64,000 nucleotides of DNA from Spongilla lacustris (lineage: Eukaryota; Porifera; Demospongiae; Spongillida; Spongillidae): NCBI GenBank assembly GCA_949361645.1, contig OX442418.1:9179376-9243375 (forward strand), written 5' to 3'. Made by a program: the position numbers and the translations under genes. The first letter of the stretch is position 1. Every line of letters starts with the position of its first letter. Positions 1 through 11,864 of the stretch are shown here, piece by piece. The notes under the pieces are model-generated. The model was not told the DNA's origin. It ran no database searches and worked only from the letters and a program-made list of their open reading frames with translations.

Positions 1-177
1 TATGGACCTACAATAGTATGATGTTTCATTATATACCTCTATATCTGTTTTCATGTATTCCGCTTACAAAAAAAAACAACAAAAAAAATAGAAAGAAACT
101 TCATGCACTGTCACGCACTTGATCACCGTCTGCGGTCGCGCGCATATATATATATGCACGTAACTTGCATGATGTAA
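1..177. other. AT-rich flank, nothing recognised
   Basis: AT-rich sequence with a short A-run and a TA run near 145-155. No coding signal is visible. It abuts the TRAF-like fragment that begins at about 178. Confidence 0.4.
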
Positions 178-347
178 GAGAGGGGAGATACGTCAAGGTA
201 AGGGGGTTTATTTAGAGATGCTCTTAATATTTATCGGATTACAACGTGCTACTTCAGGATCGCATGAGCAGCTGCACCTTTGCCCCCTATAACTATAAAA
301 AAGAAACGCGACTGGAATGTCCGATAAGAATAAGCATAAGGCATCAT
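178..347 (+). pseudogene. TRAF-like gene scrap: exon 3/intron 3/exon 4 piece joined to promoter piece
   Basis: Bases 178-283 match the end of exon 3, the short intron 3 and the start of exon 4 of the TRAF-like genes elsewhere in this window: the donor GTAAGG, an acceptor CTTCAG, then a codon run like HMSSCTFAP. Bases about 290-347 instead match the sequence immediately upstream of the RING-exon start codon of the 50-kb copy, including a TATAAAAAAG-like run. The two halves are in the wrong order relative to an intact gene, so this is a rearranged duplicate, not an expressed unit. It points to repeated local duplication of the family. Confidence 0.7.
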
Positions 348-564
348 GCATAAGTGGGGGGTAAGTCTATGAATATATAATGAGTGGGCGTGGTAGATAG
401 TGGTTGCGCACGCGAAAATGAACCGCTTGTTGAGTAGCTACTTAACGGTTCACACTTTTAATATCATCCAATTTCCGTTCTCTTTGGTTATAATGTACAA
501 CACGGTTAGTTACAGCTAATAATAATTCTACTCGGTAAAGTTGGGGGGGTAAATACCCCCCCTA

Positions 565-581
565 CCCCCCCCCCCCCCCCC
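565..581. repeat. Poly-C tract
   Basis: Seventeen consecutive C, preceded by two shorter C-runs, lie 20 bases upstream of the RING exon of the broken TRAF-like copy. It resembles the poly-G/C tracts elsewhere in the window that sit beside hAT-like termini. Confidence 0.8.
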
Positions 582-601
582 GGTTCCGCCGCCGCTGTGA
601 C

Positions 602-1470
602 ATGGATCACTTACTCTGTGTCTTGTGTAGGAGTTACCTGACATATGAACCTTGGCAAGCGTCGTGCGGGCACCATCTGTGTGGACGTTGTTACGAACAA
701 CACAAATCGTAAGTCAATAAACATAATTAATACTAGCCGTTATATTTGTATAACTATCGGACCGTATTCTTCATTAGTGCAAAGGACCCAGAAGCTCTGT
801 GCTGCAGTGAATGTAAATCACGCCTTGACGTAGCGGAGGTATGCCCACGTTCTTAAGTGATGATTGGTGAGTCAAAGGAGTTTCCTTACACGCAGTGCTT
901 TCGTGATAAGGCCGTTGAAAGAGAATTAAACATCACCTTGCACATATCAAGGATGTCATTGGAAAGGAGAGGGGAGATACGTCAAGGTAAGGGCTCTATT
1001 TAGAGAGGCTCATAATATTTATCGCAATGTGCTACTTCAGGATCACATGATCAGCTGTACCTTTGCCCCCAAGGCGAATAGCTCGAGTTCTCCTAACGGA
1101 TCCAGTAATGCTCTGGTCCAAACCATAAGTGCACAACTCCGCAGTACTCAGGATAAGGTATCATTTATGTCACATGAGATGGAGACCCTCAAGCTAGAGA
1201 TGACCAGTAGGATACAACCATTAGCAGATTCATAGTCCAAAATAAGTACCAATGTTCAAAGCCTACAACAAAACTTTGAGGAAATGTCCGTATTGATACA
1301 AACATTTCAAGCCACTAGCTACAATGGAGTGTACATGTACATCTGGAAAGTGCCTGACATCAAAAGGAGGAGACAGGATGCAAGAACTGGCAGGATAGTG
1401 TCCCTCTACTCTGCTCCATTCTACACCAGCAGACATGGATACAAGATGCGCCTGAATGGCTTCTTGACCT
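602..1470 (+). pseudogene. Broken TRAF-like gene (RING, TRAF zinc finger, partial MATH)
   Basis: A plus-strand relative of the three minus-strand TRAF-like genes. Exon 1 (602-708) and exon 2 (778-838) keep intact splice sites and a complete C3HC4 RING. Exon 3 (896-986) is 91 bases instead of the 99 found in every other copy; the 8-base loss shifts the frame and removes the first cysteine of the TRAF zinc finger. Exon 4 starts at 1041 after a 54-base intron. It keeps the coiled-coil region but has a nonsense codon at about 1233-1235 (the serine of LADS-SK became stop). The MATH domain then runs only to YKMR at about 1450, where similarity ends. It is clearly dead as a full-length gene; a RING-only transcript is conceivable but unsupported. 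Confidence 0.85.
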
Positions 1471-1659
1471 TCTTTCCCCAGCCCTCTGCAGCAGAACTTG
1501 CTTCAGCGCTCTGTTCTGCCCTTATTGTAGAGGTGGTACCTACATGTATGGAGGTGCATTATGGGTGCATGATGTCACACTCACATGATGACCACTGTTA
1601 TCGAGGCTCCAGACCAACAGTTTGCGATGTAACATCAGACTTTGCATACTGTTTTTAAA

Positions 1660-2590
1660 ACACAGAATAATAGTTTACACTCTTTGATGCACACATTTGA
1701 GCTTTAAAAAAAAAAAAAACATCAGTGAAATTTAGTTACAATATAGGCTGACGTGGGACCGGAGAGGAACAAAGAAACCTAAAGTGGAGCTAGGGTTAAG
1801 AGCCAGCATGATTAGCCAAGGGGGAGGGGGCCCCAAATGCTACGGTCGCAATGGAGAGAGCCAGACATTGTACATGTACGAAACTTGCAGTGATGTAGTT
1901 CCTTTGTAACTTGTACATTAGACCCTACCAATTTTGGCATTATGTGTATAAAGTAGCCTAAACTTATATTGGACACACCGTTTGGGCCTCCCATATCCTA
2001 TTTACATTCCTATTCTTCTTATCTGTCCTCTGAAGGATAGCTACTCCACAATAGAGCTGTCTCAGACAAGCCAGCAATTGACCTTTCTGTCACATCCCCA
2101 CTTAATCCCATAATTCTTTTGGAAGTGAGTGTGACAACAGGAGCAGCTGCATGGACCACTGAGCACTGTTCCAATGATGCCAAATGCAATCAACTTGGTT
2201 GGGTCAGTGTAATAGTAGTGGTTGAATCCTACAGAGTGAGGACGCTTTGGAGTCTATCTCGATTATTTGGTAGAATAAATTGACTCAATATAATTCAGCA
2301 TTAAAACCCTATGTCTTACGGCATGTATTGTGTACATGGGTCTGGGTACCTCATCTCGTGCAATGCTGTGTATTGCACTTCATTCAAGCTAAGTCATTAC
2401 AGTAGTTTGCAGCATATTTGGGGCCAAAGGATTCCATAGTACATATACATGTGCATTGCTTGACCAGAAAAAAGATATAACTGCTGATCAGACCTTAAAG
2501 ACTATATACATGTACAGTATTCAGATGCATGTCAGTATCCACATACATGTGTGTGTCTTGTGCTTATCCAATGCATACAATTGTGTCATC
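1660..2590. other. Noncoding stretch after the TRAF pseudogene
   Basis: Mixed-composition sequence with an A-run near 1706. No splice-supported coding exon or repeat structure was recognised. Confidence 0.4.
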
Positions 2591-2601
2591 CCTGCCTACC
2601 A

Positions 2602-2735
2602 TTCCTCCCTCTCTCCCTCCCTCTCTCCCTCCCTCTCTCCCTCCCTCTCTCCCTCCCTCTCTCCCTCCCTCTCTCCCTCCCTCTCTCCCTCCCTCTCTCC
2701 CTCCCTCTCTTCTTCTCTCCCTTCCACCCTCCATG
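2602..2735. repeat. Pyrimidine simple repeat (CCCTCTCT)n
   Basis: About sixteen near-perfect copies of an 8-base CCCTCTCT unit. The repeat opens all three frames on both strands (Ser-Leu-Pro or Gly-Arg-Glu repeats), so the apparent proteins here are artefacts. Confidence 0.95.
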
Positions 2736-2739
2736 GAAT

Positions 2740-4440
2740 TTTCATTGATAGTGTGGCTACTATTATAGTTACATAAAGTGTAACATGACTTCCTCCATTG
2801 AGGTCCAGCGGTCAGCATTACAGCTCATTCATGCAGATGATGTAAAGGGATTTTTGTGGTGAGAAATTTCATTTCTGTGCAATTCCTACTCAATGCCCAG
2901 GCACACCCTTACATGACTGAGCATTGCACAATATGATTGCAACAGTTCATGTTATGGCTTCCTACAACTTGAAGTTTGCATACTGACATGTATGTGTCAG
3001 ATGTGGCGTCATCCTTAATAATTTTACAAAATAGCTCGCTCAGCTCATTATTATGCCATTGCTAATTAATGGCAATGCATCTGCATGGCTGGAGCATTGT
3101 GTAATGAATACTCTTACATTGCTTTCATTGCTTCCAGCAATGTCTAATTATATGCTAATGATTAAACTACATGTAAATGTAGATTTATGCATTCTGCTTT
3201 TGATGTAGCAGAATGCAAGATCTAGTCTACTGATATGTCCCCATACATCTCTTCATGAGCGTTAAATAAATGTTATAGCTATTTTACATGTATGCTTGTG
3301 TACTATATGTCTGTCTCAAGTACTAAGAGAGTCATATGCTGCTAATTTGGAGCTTTTTATCTTGTCAGTGGTATGAAATATCTTATGCCAATTTATTCAC
3401 ATATACATCTGTCATTTTTCACTAGGGTAGCACTTTTGGGTGGTCCTAGATATGCTAGATACTAAAGATATAAAAATTTTACTGACAGATATCAAGTTTT
3501 TACGATATTTGAACTTAATACCTACAAGCACATGTAACTCCTGATTCTTTTATCTCTAACGCTTCAAAATTGAAATTCGCATTCAAAAGTAATGCTATTA
3601 CTTATATCATTATTTTGCTTAAGTTTCAATAAATTATTGCTGAGTTATAGATATGAGAACATTAAGTACACATTTTGTGGTACTACACGTTTTTGGGAGC
3701 GTTTTTGGGAATGGACAATGTTTATTTGTATGCTTCTATCTAATTATCATTCTACATCACAAACCATAATACTTTTTTGAATTGAGAGTTATTAATAAGT
3801 TTCAATGTGCATCCATTTTGATGTCTTCTGCAGCAATTTTTTGATCAAATATAGCTTTTCCTAACTGTCTTATTATCTGAGACAGACAATAGATATGATC
3901 CTAGGACCAGGAGATGCTGTGTGTGGACCATTTAGTGTGCTTGTGCTGCTTTGTGTATTTATGGTTATATCCTATTTTTAACTTCATGTATTCATGACCT
4001 GATATACAAAGCCATGAATAAGCACAAAAACACTTATGGCAATCTGCATTTATTTCAGGCAAGTACATTTGCTAAATATTGAATCCAAGAGTATGTATTA
4101 TAGGAATATGTGCATGCCCTCCAGTTTTCCCCTGGAACCTAATATCAGTCTGTCCACTCTCCACTTCTGACTGTTAGGTTTCCTGGAGGCGGAAAAGTGT
4201 TCTAAGCTAGCACAACGTTTACTATAACACATTTATTCATCGTCACGGGACACGGGTTATGTATTCACCGTCAAAGTATACGTAACTGAATTTGATTCAT
4301 ATCCTCCAGACCGGATGTGTCACCTCTAAACGTCATGGGCTATATTGGGGTAAAGGCAAAAATAGTACGCGTAGCAGGCAGCACGTAAGAATAGTTCTTT
4401 TATACTTTCCCGCTTGCAGTGTAAATGCATGGGTCTGTAT
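2740..4440. other. AT-rich noncoding stretch
   Basis: AT-rich DNA with scattered ACATGTA motifs. No coding exon, inverted repeat or array was recognised. Confidence 0.4.
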
Positions 4441-4870
4441 ATATAGTATGTCGCCTGTTTAGCATTTCGGTATACATTGCATTTGCGCTTCTACGTGACG
4501 TCATATCCAGCGTGTGCCTTACAAGTATATGTTTATAAATAAGCGTATGATGTAATACTTTGGAATGTGAACTAATCTGGTTGCATATCCGCACGACGTG
4601 TCACACGTGGCATCCGGATTCACGAGCATGCACTGCTTAATACATGTACCTTTCACGCTTTGTGCACTTGCACATTTGCACGTCTAATAATAGAATCATG
4701 ACCGGTCAAAACACTGGTGAGCTAACCTGTTCATTGGACATCTTGATGAATGATGAAGTTACATTGGCATTGTAAGACGATCAGGACATACAATGGCATT
4801 CTGATTACTAGTCAGCGTTATTTTACATGTAGTAATTACTCTGATAATTAGAAAACTGCGTTACGCGATG
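4440..4870. repeat. Duplicated segment X (copy 1)
   Basis: This stretch recurs at about 47,605-48,020 and, shortened, at about 59,290-59,465. Shared landmarks are a GTTTAGCATT run, the phrase CACGTCTAATAATAGAATC, and an ACTAGTCAGCG block followed by an AATTAGAA run. In all three places it lies downstream (3') of a minus-strand TRAF-like gene, so it is part of the duplicated unit. No coding potential is conserved between copies. Confidence 0.75.
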
Positions 4871-5262
4871 ATGCGGGCTTAGCGGCAGCTTACTGCAAGA
4901 AATATAATAGCTTGCATAATACGACATTGGTTGCTACATGCATTTGAATAAACAGCATTTGTGCATGGTCATGGACCATGAGAAATACCACATGACACCG
5001 ACATGATCATGAAATGCTACAAGTGGTGATTAGGATTGCCAGACATGTACAGAGTGATCTGAAAGTCATGCAAAATCCTTGCATGTGCACCTAAAGAATG
5101 GTGTTAGCTTTTTACATGCCCAGGTTTCGAATATAATTCATCCATTAATACAAATATTATTCTGATATTCCACTGTACTATTATACATGTATAAATAGCA
5201 CACCAATTATCACCTAGAAACAGAAAGTATGCAAAAGTTGCGTCTTTACAATGTCACATAAA

Positions 5263-6465
5263 TCAGTTTGTCACATCTAATCCAGTGGGGTCAATGATAC
5301 ACTTCAGGAACATGGTGTCATCCCTAACATAAGAGGAGTTATCCAACACATTCAGAGGAGCAAATCTGGGACATCCTGAAGCCACATTCATGTCGTCCTT
5401 TGGTCTTTGGAATGAAGAGCTGCTTGGTTCTGGACGAAATGATTGGACCACATGTTTCCTCTTGTCCTGGTCAAGAAGCATCAAGGTCACTTGCTGGGAG
5501 AAGGGCCACTGTAAGAGGGCATCATACTCCCCCTTCATGAGGGTCAGGAAGAATGAGAGGTGTGTCTCCTTGCCACTCCCATCTCCATTCAGGTACACAC
5601 GGAGGCACATCTTGTAGCCATGTCTGCTGGTGTAGAATGGAGCAGAGTAGAGGGACACTATCCTGCCAGTTCTTGCATCCTGTCTCCTCCTTCTGACATC
5701 AGGAATTTTCCATATGTACACTCCATTGTAGCTAGTGGCTTGAAGTGTTTGTATCAATAAGGACATTTCCTCAAAGTTTTGTTGTAGACTTTGAACATTG
5801 GAGCTTATTTTGGACAATGAATCTGCTAATGGTTGTATCTTATTGGTCAATTCTAATTTGAGTTTCTCCATTTCCTGTGACATCAATGACAAAGTATTTT
5901 GAGTATTATGGAGCTGTGCATTTGTAGACTGAATTAAAATATTGGAGTCATTACGGTGAAAAGAAATATCAGCAGTAGAGCTATTGGGTGGCGTTGATCT
6001 TGAATAGCTACATCTGGTCATGTGATCCTAAATATGAATAGTTACGTTATTATTAGCATGCACATGCATGCAGGCAGGATGCCTACCATGACGTCTTTGC
6101 CCTCCCCCTTCCAAAGACATCCTGGATGTGTGCACGGTACTGTGGTGCTCTTCAGTTCTCTCTCGAACGCTTTGTCCCGGAATGCCTAAGAATGTAATCA
6201 TCATTAAATCCCTAATATGCTTTCAATCAGTACACGTACCGTTACCAAAATGAAATCTGCTTTGCAATGAAGACATGTGATTTCTTTCGTTCCATCACTA
6301 ATTATGCAAAGGCACATTAAGTATGGCATCTTTGACAGGCTGTCTTACTGACTTTCCTCGTTTGCACTCTTCGTAACAAGTTCCGCACAAGTGATGTCCA
6401 CACGAAGTCTGCCAAGGGTCGTGAGTAGCGTATCGTTCACACAACGCACAGAATAGATGGTTCAT
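5263..6465 (-). CDS. TRAF-like protein A: RING, TRAF zinc finger, coiled coil, MATH (4 exons)
   Basis: Probable E3-ligase-type signalling adaptor of the TRAF family, acting in the cytoplasm. I read four exons on the minus strand: 6465-6353, 6297-6240, 6185-6087 and 6027-5263, all with GT/AG junctions, giving 344 residues without interruption. A C3HC4 RING uses C6, C9, C22, H24, C27, C30, C46 and C49. A single TRAF zinc finger (C75-x4-C80-x11-H92-x3-C96) spans the exon 3/4 junction. A probable coiled coil (about 126-187) leads into a C-terminal MATH domain (about 191-340, beginning NGVYIWKI). The ATG at 6465 begins MNHLFCALC. The RING plus only one TRAF finger makes it shorter than vertebrate TRAFs. 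It is the most diverged of the three intact copies: only its MATH half closely matches the others, and its introns (55, 54 and 59 bases) are unrelated in sequence. Confidence 0.88.
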
Positions 6466-8514
6466 ATGCTAGAATGCTTGCATTTTAAAAAAAATCCATA
6501 AGACCATTTTATACGTTAGTCCGGCTAAATTTAGTTAATAGTCATTACGTAAGCATTACGTATACCACATAATGTATCAGATTATAGAGTAGACTATAAT
6601 CTATGGCTTACGTAAGTAAGTCTGGGATCGAGACTACAATTTAGACGTTTCTAGACGCATCTCATCATACAACAACTGTTTCGTGTGCCACATATCATAC
6701 TCAATGCTCAAACGCTGGCTCAGTATAATTAATGATATAATTTACAGCTTTGATTATGGTGCGGCGTTGCTACAATCGCTAAATATCGAAGGGAACTCGA
6801 AATGCTACAGGAAAACGGTAGTTGTCTCCTATATAGCTACTATACTCAGTTTCTCGGAGGCAAGGGCGAGATGGCTGTTCCAGTGGTTCAAGATTAAGTT
6901 TAAGAGTGTGTTAATTGAGTATCACTTAAGCGAGTGTTAATTCAGTTCCAACCACTAGCTTTGTCATCATTGATTCTAACTGAATCATAATGTACAAGTA
7001 TTTATCCATCTTACAGTAATGCATTCTTATGCATGAAACACGGAGAAACTTTCTATGCAATATATCACATAGGTGCACATGATTAATCTTTTTTTTACAT
7101 TTGTGGGTATATTATTCATAGAAAATGGTTGTGTGCATGAATAAATGGCAAGATTCTTTGGCTCAGTTCGTTGATGCAAACTGTCCTTGCAAAGCAAGCA
7201 CAACAGCATGCATGCTGTGTGTTATAGTACCAAGCATACATGTACATGTATACATGTATAGATTTACTATCTGATCGTCAGCGCCGGATAAGCAAACAGG
7301 GATGTCTCTCGGTACATATTTCAACCGGCCGTGCGGCTGTTTGAATTTTAAATGGTGGCTGCAATTAATGCGTTGAGGCTTGGCATGAACAGCGTACGTA
7401 CAAGAGTTCTTCACACATGTCTTGAGCGTCATATCATGCAATAATACCACGTTGCAAAGTCTGAAGTAGTTCACTGGATCCGGATCACATGTTCTATAAT
7501 AGCGACCTCATCGCCACATACTACACCTGGTATTCCTCTCTAGAAGTAAAGGAAACTTTTCTGAGTCGGTTTGAAGCAGCAAGGCTACTACTTGTACCCG
7601 GTTGCAAGCGGAGCGCTATATACCTATACTATGAATCAGCTGTTGAGTTGACTGATTTATAGCTGGACCGCGTATTGGAACAACCTGAGAGGTCCAGGCC
7701 TCAAGTAGCAGAAAATCCTGTTCTTGAAATAATGTTGGACTCTGGAGGTTAGTAGATATGCATACATGTATATATATAAAAGGGTTTATTATAGGGATCT
7801 ATATACGTGAGACGAAGCCCCCATGACCAAGACCTCATTCCAGACAAGAGCACAGAGTTGCTCAGACCAGGTAGGTGGCGTACACTAAGATAGTCTTCCT
7901 ATCCTAGCTGTCAGTATGGGCGTACATTATGCATATGTGTATTCTATATACATGTGATACCCACATCTATGCAGCTCGTGCTGTTATATCTCCTGTGCCT
8001 CCTCCCTCTTCTCCTCTCTTTCTTCTTTCCCTCCCACTCACCTCTCACCTTCCTTCCCCTCCCTCATACCTATCTTTCTTCTTCCTTCCCCACACTTCCC
8101 TTCATTCATACCTCTCCCCTGTACAGGATCGTGGTGTACATTGACTCTGGGTCTTCAGTCTTATATGACCATTTTAGCAAAGCTATGATTGATGGTAAGC
8201 ATGTTGCTGTGGTCATCCCCAAATCACTTCCCTTCTCCCCCTCTAGAGCTCCCCATGGTTACCATGTAGCCTCCATGGGATGTTGACCATGAGAGGTCAG
8301 GACATGTCTACAGAAACCTTCACCATCATGTTCAGTATACATGGTAATCCTGTGAGCTATGATGATTTGGACAATGCCCTCTCAGTCAGGTGGGTGTGCC
8401 TTTTTGCATGCCATATAAGGGACTGAAGGCAACACTATGTTACACATTACACTGTGGTGTTCTTATTGTACTAGGTACGCATTTCCCGGCATTGATCTGG
8501 GCATTACAGCTGTA

Positions 8515-8745
8515 GTAGCCCTCACCCTCCCAGTCTCCAGCACACCCTCACCCTCCCCAGCACACCATCCCCCTCCCCAGCACACCATCACACCCTCCAG
8601 TCCTCAGCACACCCTCACCTTCCCCAGCACACCATCACACCCTCACCCTCCCCAGCATACCTCGCACCCTCTGTCCCCATCCCCAGCACACCCTCACACC
8701 CTCTCAGTCCCCAGCATACCCTCACCCTCCCCAGCACACCGCTTT
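8515..8745. repeat. C-rich minisatellite (CACACCCTCACCCTCCCCAG-like)
   Basis: Irregular tandem copies of a CCAGCACACC / CTCACCCTCCC unit. The proline/serine-rich reading frames are repeat artefacts. Confidence 0.8.
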
Positions 8746-9272
8746 CCGTATTAGGGATTCAAGGTCTTATGGTTCTTCTTTTTATCCTGTTACAAAATGG
8801 TGGCACAGAGCTAGGAGTACATATCTGATGTTTCCTTCTTCGTGAGAGGCCTGGTACAATGACTGGTATATGAAGGCCCATCAAAGATGGGTGGGGAGGG
8901 GTTGGGGAAGATTAGGTGGGTGGGATTATTTAGTGGTAAGAGTGGTGGAGGTGTGCCTGTTATTGGGTGGCTGCATTCCATGTGTGATAAACCTATTTGA
9001 TATGTAACATGCATATATGCATGCATTCTTATTTCTGTATACACGTAGGATTCAGGGTGATCAGCTATTTCGAGATTTCTAATCAGCAGCAAGGTTACTA
9101 GCCAAAGGGAAGCCTCTCGCTATATGCCTGCAGCCATTATTGCATGCATTAAAGGAAGCACTAAGAAAAACCGCCATGTACAAGATGTTTTGTATCTTCG
9201 TTGTATTTCCGTTATTCCTTTGTGTGTGTGTGCGTGTGTTTTTTTATTTTTTTATGCTGACAAGGTGTTATG

Positions 9273-9298
9273 TAGTTGGGCGTAGCCCGACCTTCGCG
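9273..9298 (+). repeat. Dispersed motif TAGTTGGGCGTAGCCCGACC (copy 1)
   Basis: A 26-base stretch identical to 13068-13093 and similar to the arms of the small hairpin element at 46,723-46,791. It is probably a terminal remnant of a miniature inverted-repeat element. Confidence 0.7.
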
Positions 9299-10307
9299 GA
9301 TTGGCGGAAGAAAGAGCCGAATACCCGAGCACCAATATGGTGGATAATTGATTACGTCAACTAATATACGTTATATACCCACATGATTGCTACTACAGTC
9401 TACAAATCACTCGATGAAAGAGCTCTATAGCGCAGGTATATATTGTGTATTCTTACCAGACTGAATTCTGAACAAATTTGATATATATCTTTTAAAAGCA
9501 AAATACCTCCAATGTGCATTATTTTACCATAAATACTTACCTGCTTCTTGGAGGAAACAACGAGGACACGTTCTGCATATCATCAAGGCACATCAAATTG
9601 ATTACCTGAATTTCATTTCTCTTGATGAACTGTCGCTCGTGTCAGTGAGCCGGAATTTCACGCATTATATTCCTATCAGAGAGATTCCTTTATATTTCAG
9701 AGTGTAAAAAATCCTGCCTTGTGCACGCAACGAGCAACCTGAGTAGTCACAGCATATACATATGTACATGTATATGTGCCGGGTTAAATTCCGGTCGACC
9801 GGATTTGAACGATCGACCTGGGTCGACCGGATATTAAATCGGGTCACAGAATAAAATAACTTATTTATTAATAAAGTGATGAACGAATTTTCAAAGGCTC
9901 GAGGCTACTTAGTAAAAAGTAAGGAAACACCCATTCGCGGATATCGATATGGAATTATGCAATTACAAACATTACAGACCTAAATAAAATGTAGGTATGG
10001 GTCATGTAATGGCACGTGACGTCACATCTCGTAAATGTAATTCTTTATACTATCAGAGATCATATCTATGCCAAACCCAGACATTTACAACCATGCATAT
10101 TTCTGCCGCGCCGTCGACCGCCGTGTTCGCATTCCTCAGCAGAGGATGGTTGCCGGTGGTGCTGCACGGCGGCAAGGTGGTGCCCTGTGGGTCAGTTCCA
10201 AGCATAGTTATAGTTGTGTATTTAAAATATGTGTGCATTCATTTGTCCTGTAAATTGTACATATAATTTTGTTACAATCCATGTACACTTGGGATACATG
10301 TACGACT

Positions 10308-11864
10308 TCATTCTTTTTTAGCCTTTCCTCTACACCTAGTGCTAAAACACCTATCACAACAGCACCTGCACAGCCTAGACATGATCCAGACCACAAGCCC
10401 TCCAATTACCAGAAGCACTACATAAACATCAACATTGTAGTACTGGATCCAGGTCCATTCATATCTTGCATATGCTGGGATCAGGTGATCATAGCCTACT
10501 TCAGCATAAAACTCCACCAGATCTGCTGCCTTGGTCACACCTCCGGCATGGTGGAAGATCTTGCTGAGCCTAGCAACATTCTTATGGTAGCTGCCCCTCT
10601 CGATTGTATGGATGCTTTCAGCAATCTGAGTGCCTGAGATATTTTTGTGATCCAGCCTAATCCCAAAACCATGATGCACTACTCTTGCTGCATTTCCAGA
10701 TTGGTCGCCAAATATAGGTAACACAATCATGGGTACTCCACTGTGAAGGGCCTCTTGCACACCATTCATACCACCGTGAAGTATGGCCATCCTTATGGAC
10801 CTGTGCCTCAAGATGGCCAACTGAGGTGCCCAGTCCAACAGGAGTATCTTCTTGTCATTCAGCTCTAGCCCATCCAAGATGGCTCTGTTCTTCTTCTTCA
10901 GACTCCACACTGCACTGTACCCTGTGGCACTCAGACCCTCCACAATGGCCCTTCCCACTTGATGGGCAATGAATGCCACTGATCCCATGCTAATGTACAC
11001 CACAGAGCCTGTAGAGTGACTGTCCAGCCATACCCGAACATCATCGGGAAGTGGATCAATAAGAGGGGACATGATAGGTCCAGTATATGTAGTTAGTGGG
11101 GAGAGGGGACGTGGGTATTCGAAGCCAATGACAGTGGGAACAATATGTGGTACCAAGATTCCAGGGGCCTGTACTAGTGTTGATACTTTTTGCGGACAAG
11201 TTAGCTCTGATCCCACGACCTCTACTATCACAGGAAACAGCATGGTTATAATATGTCTTTGCAGGGTCTCATACAAACGCCCAATGAAGTCAAGGTTGTC
11301 AGTCCCATGTGACAATGGGCTTGGGTATGGCCACGGGGGTAGTTGGTGGGGGAAAGACTGCCGACTAGTACCTAGAAATATCAGTGGGACATCCCATTTT
11401 TTGCTTACGCACATTGCAACGGGGATGGTGGCTTCAGTTGATAGTATGATGTCGTAATTCCTAAGCATCGTGCCGTCCAGAGCGCTTTCGTAGGTGTGCA
11501 AAAACGTCACCATACTTTTCACGTGATGAAACAAGCTCAGCAAGATACCATCGTTGCCTAATGTGAATTTCTCAAAGGTCGCTTCGAATGAGTCAAAAGT
11601 GACGTTAATATCGACGCTCATGTAGCTCATTCCAGCCTCTTCGGCCTTCTTCCGTGGACGATCGTAATTGGTTACATGGGCGGTGAAAAGAGTGACGTTG
11701 TGTCCCCTCCGGACCAGTTCCTTACCTAGGGTGATTGGCACTGCAATGTGGCCAGATAGGGGGGCGGAGACAATCATAACGGAGAGGCGCCTTGAGGTCT
11801 GTTCGGTGGTAATGCCGAAGACGAAAGGGACACAAGCCAGTACAAGTAACCACCTCACCGACAT
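10308..11864 (-). CDS. UDP-glycosyltransferase (UGT family), ER membrane, single exon
   Basis: Transfers a sugar from a UDP-sugar to small lipophilic acceptors, typically in detoxification or lipid metabolism, on the lumenal face of the ER. The 518-residue reading frame has no introns. I start it at the ATG at 11,864 (MSVRWLLVLACVPF) because it gives a signal peptide and has purines upstream; the open frame extends further 5' only without an ATG. His39 in the APLSGHI segment matches the catalytic histidine of animal UGTs. The usual catalytic aspartate position appears as Glu144 (TEATIP), a conservative change that should be verified by alignment. The UGT signature begins at W345 (WAPQ), with HGG at about 363 and GDQ at about 386. 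A membrane segment at about 475-495 is followed by a Cys/Arg-rich tail ending KAKKE, which fits a KxKxx ER-retrieval signal. Length is normal for the family. Confidence 0.93.
   Translation of the reverse strand: MSVRWLLVLACVPFVFGITTEQTSRRLSVMIVSAPLSGHIAVPITLGKELVRRGHNVTLFTAHVTNYDRPRKKAEEAGMSYMSVDINVTFDSFEATFEKFTLGNDGILLSLFHHVKSMVTFLHTYESALDGTMLRNYDIILSTEATIPVAMCVSKKWDVPLIFLGTSRQSFPHQLPPWPYPSPLSHGTDNLDFIGRLYETLQRHIITMLFPVIVEVVGSELTCPQKVSTLVQAPGILVPHIVPTVIGFEYPRPLSPLTTYTGPIMSPLIDPLPDDVRVWLDSHSTGSVVYISMGSVAFIAHQVGRAIVEGLSATGYSAVWSLKKKNRAILDGLELNDKKILLLDWAPQLAILRHRSIRMAILHGGMNGVQEALHSGVPMIVLPIFGDQSGNAARVVHHGFGIRLDHKNISGTQIAESIHTIERGSYHKNVARLSKIFHHAGGVTKAADLVEFYAEVGYDHLIPAYARYEWTWIQYYNVDVYVVLLVIGGLVVWIMSRLCRCCCDRCFSTRCRGKAKKE

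Larger units (their letters stand above)
6470..10307. other. Long stretch without a supported gene
   Basis: Mostly AT-rich DNA. At about 8130-8400 there are short coding-like segments ending at GT donors (for example one ending in KAMIDG followed by gtaagc, and one around TETFTIMFSIHGNPVSYDD). They may be exons of a gene I cannot identify, but no chain of exons could be built. A C-rich minisatellite and a dispersed-repeat copy within this stretch are listed separately. Near 9790-9840 there are short CCGGTCGACCGG palindromes. Confidence 0.35.

Noticed and set aside
2456..2818. Serine/proline or glycine/arginine-rich proteins
   Set aside because: Produced by the (CCCTCTCT)n simple repeat on both strands.
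8125..8400. Two-exon gene around KAMIDG and TETFTIMFSIHG
   Set aside because: Splice sites were plausible but no domain, frame continuity or further exons supported it.
9781..9850. tRNA-like or regulatory hairpin from CCGGTCGACCGG words
   Set aside because: No cloverleaf, A-box or B-box could be assembled; only short palindromes.
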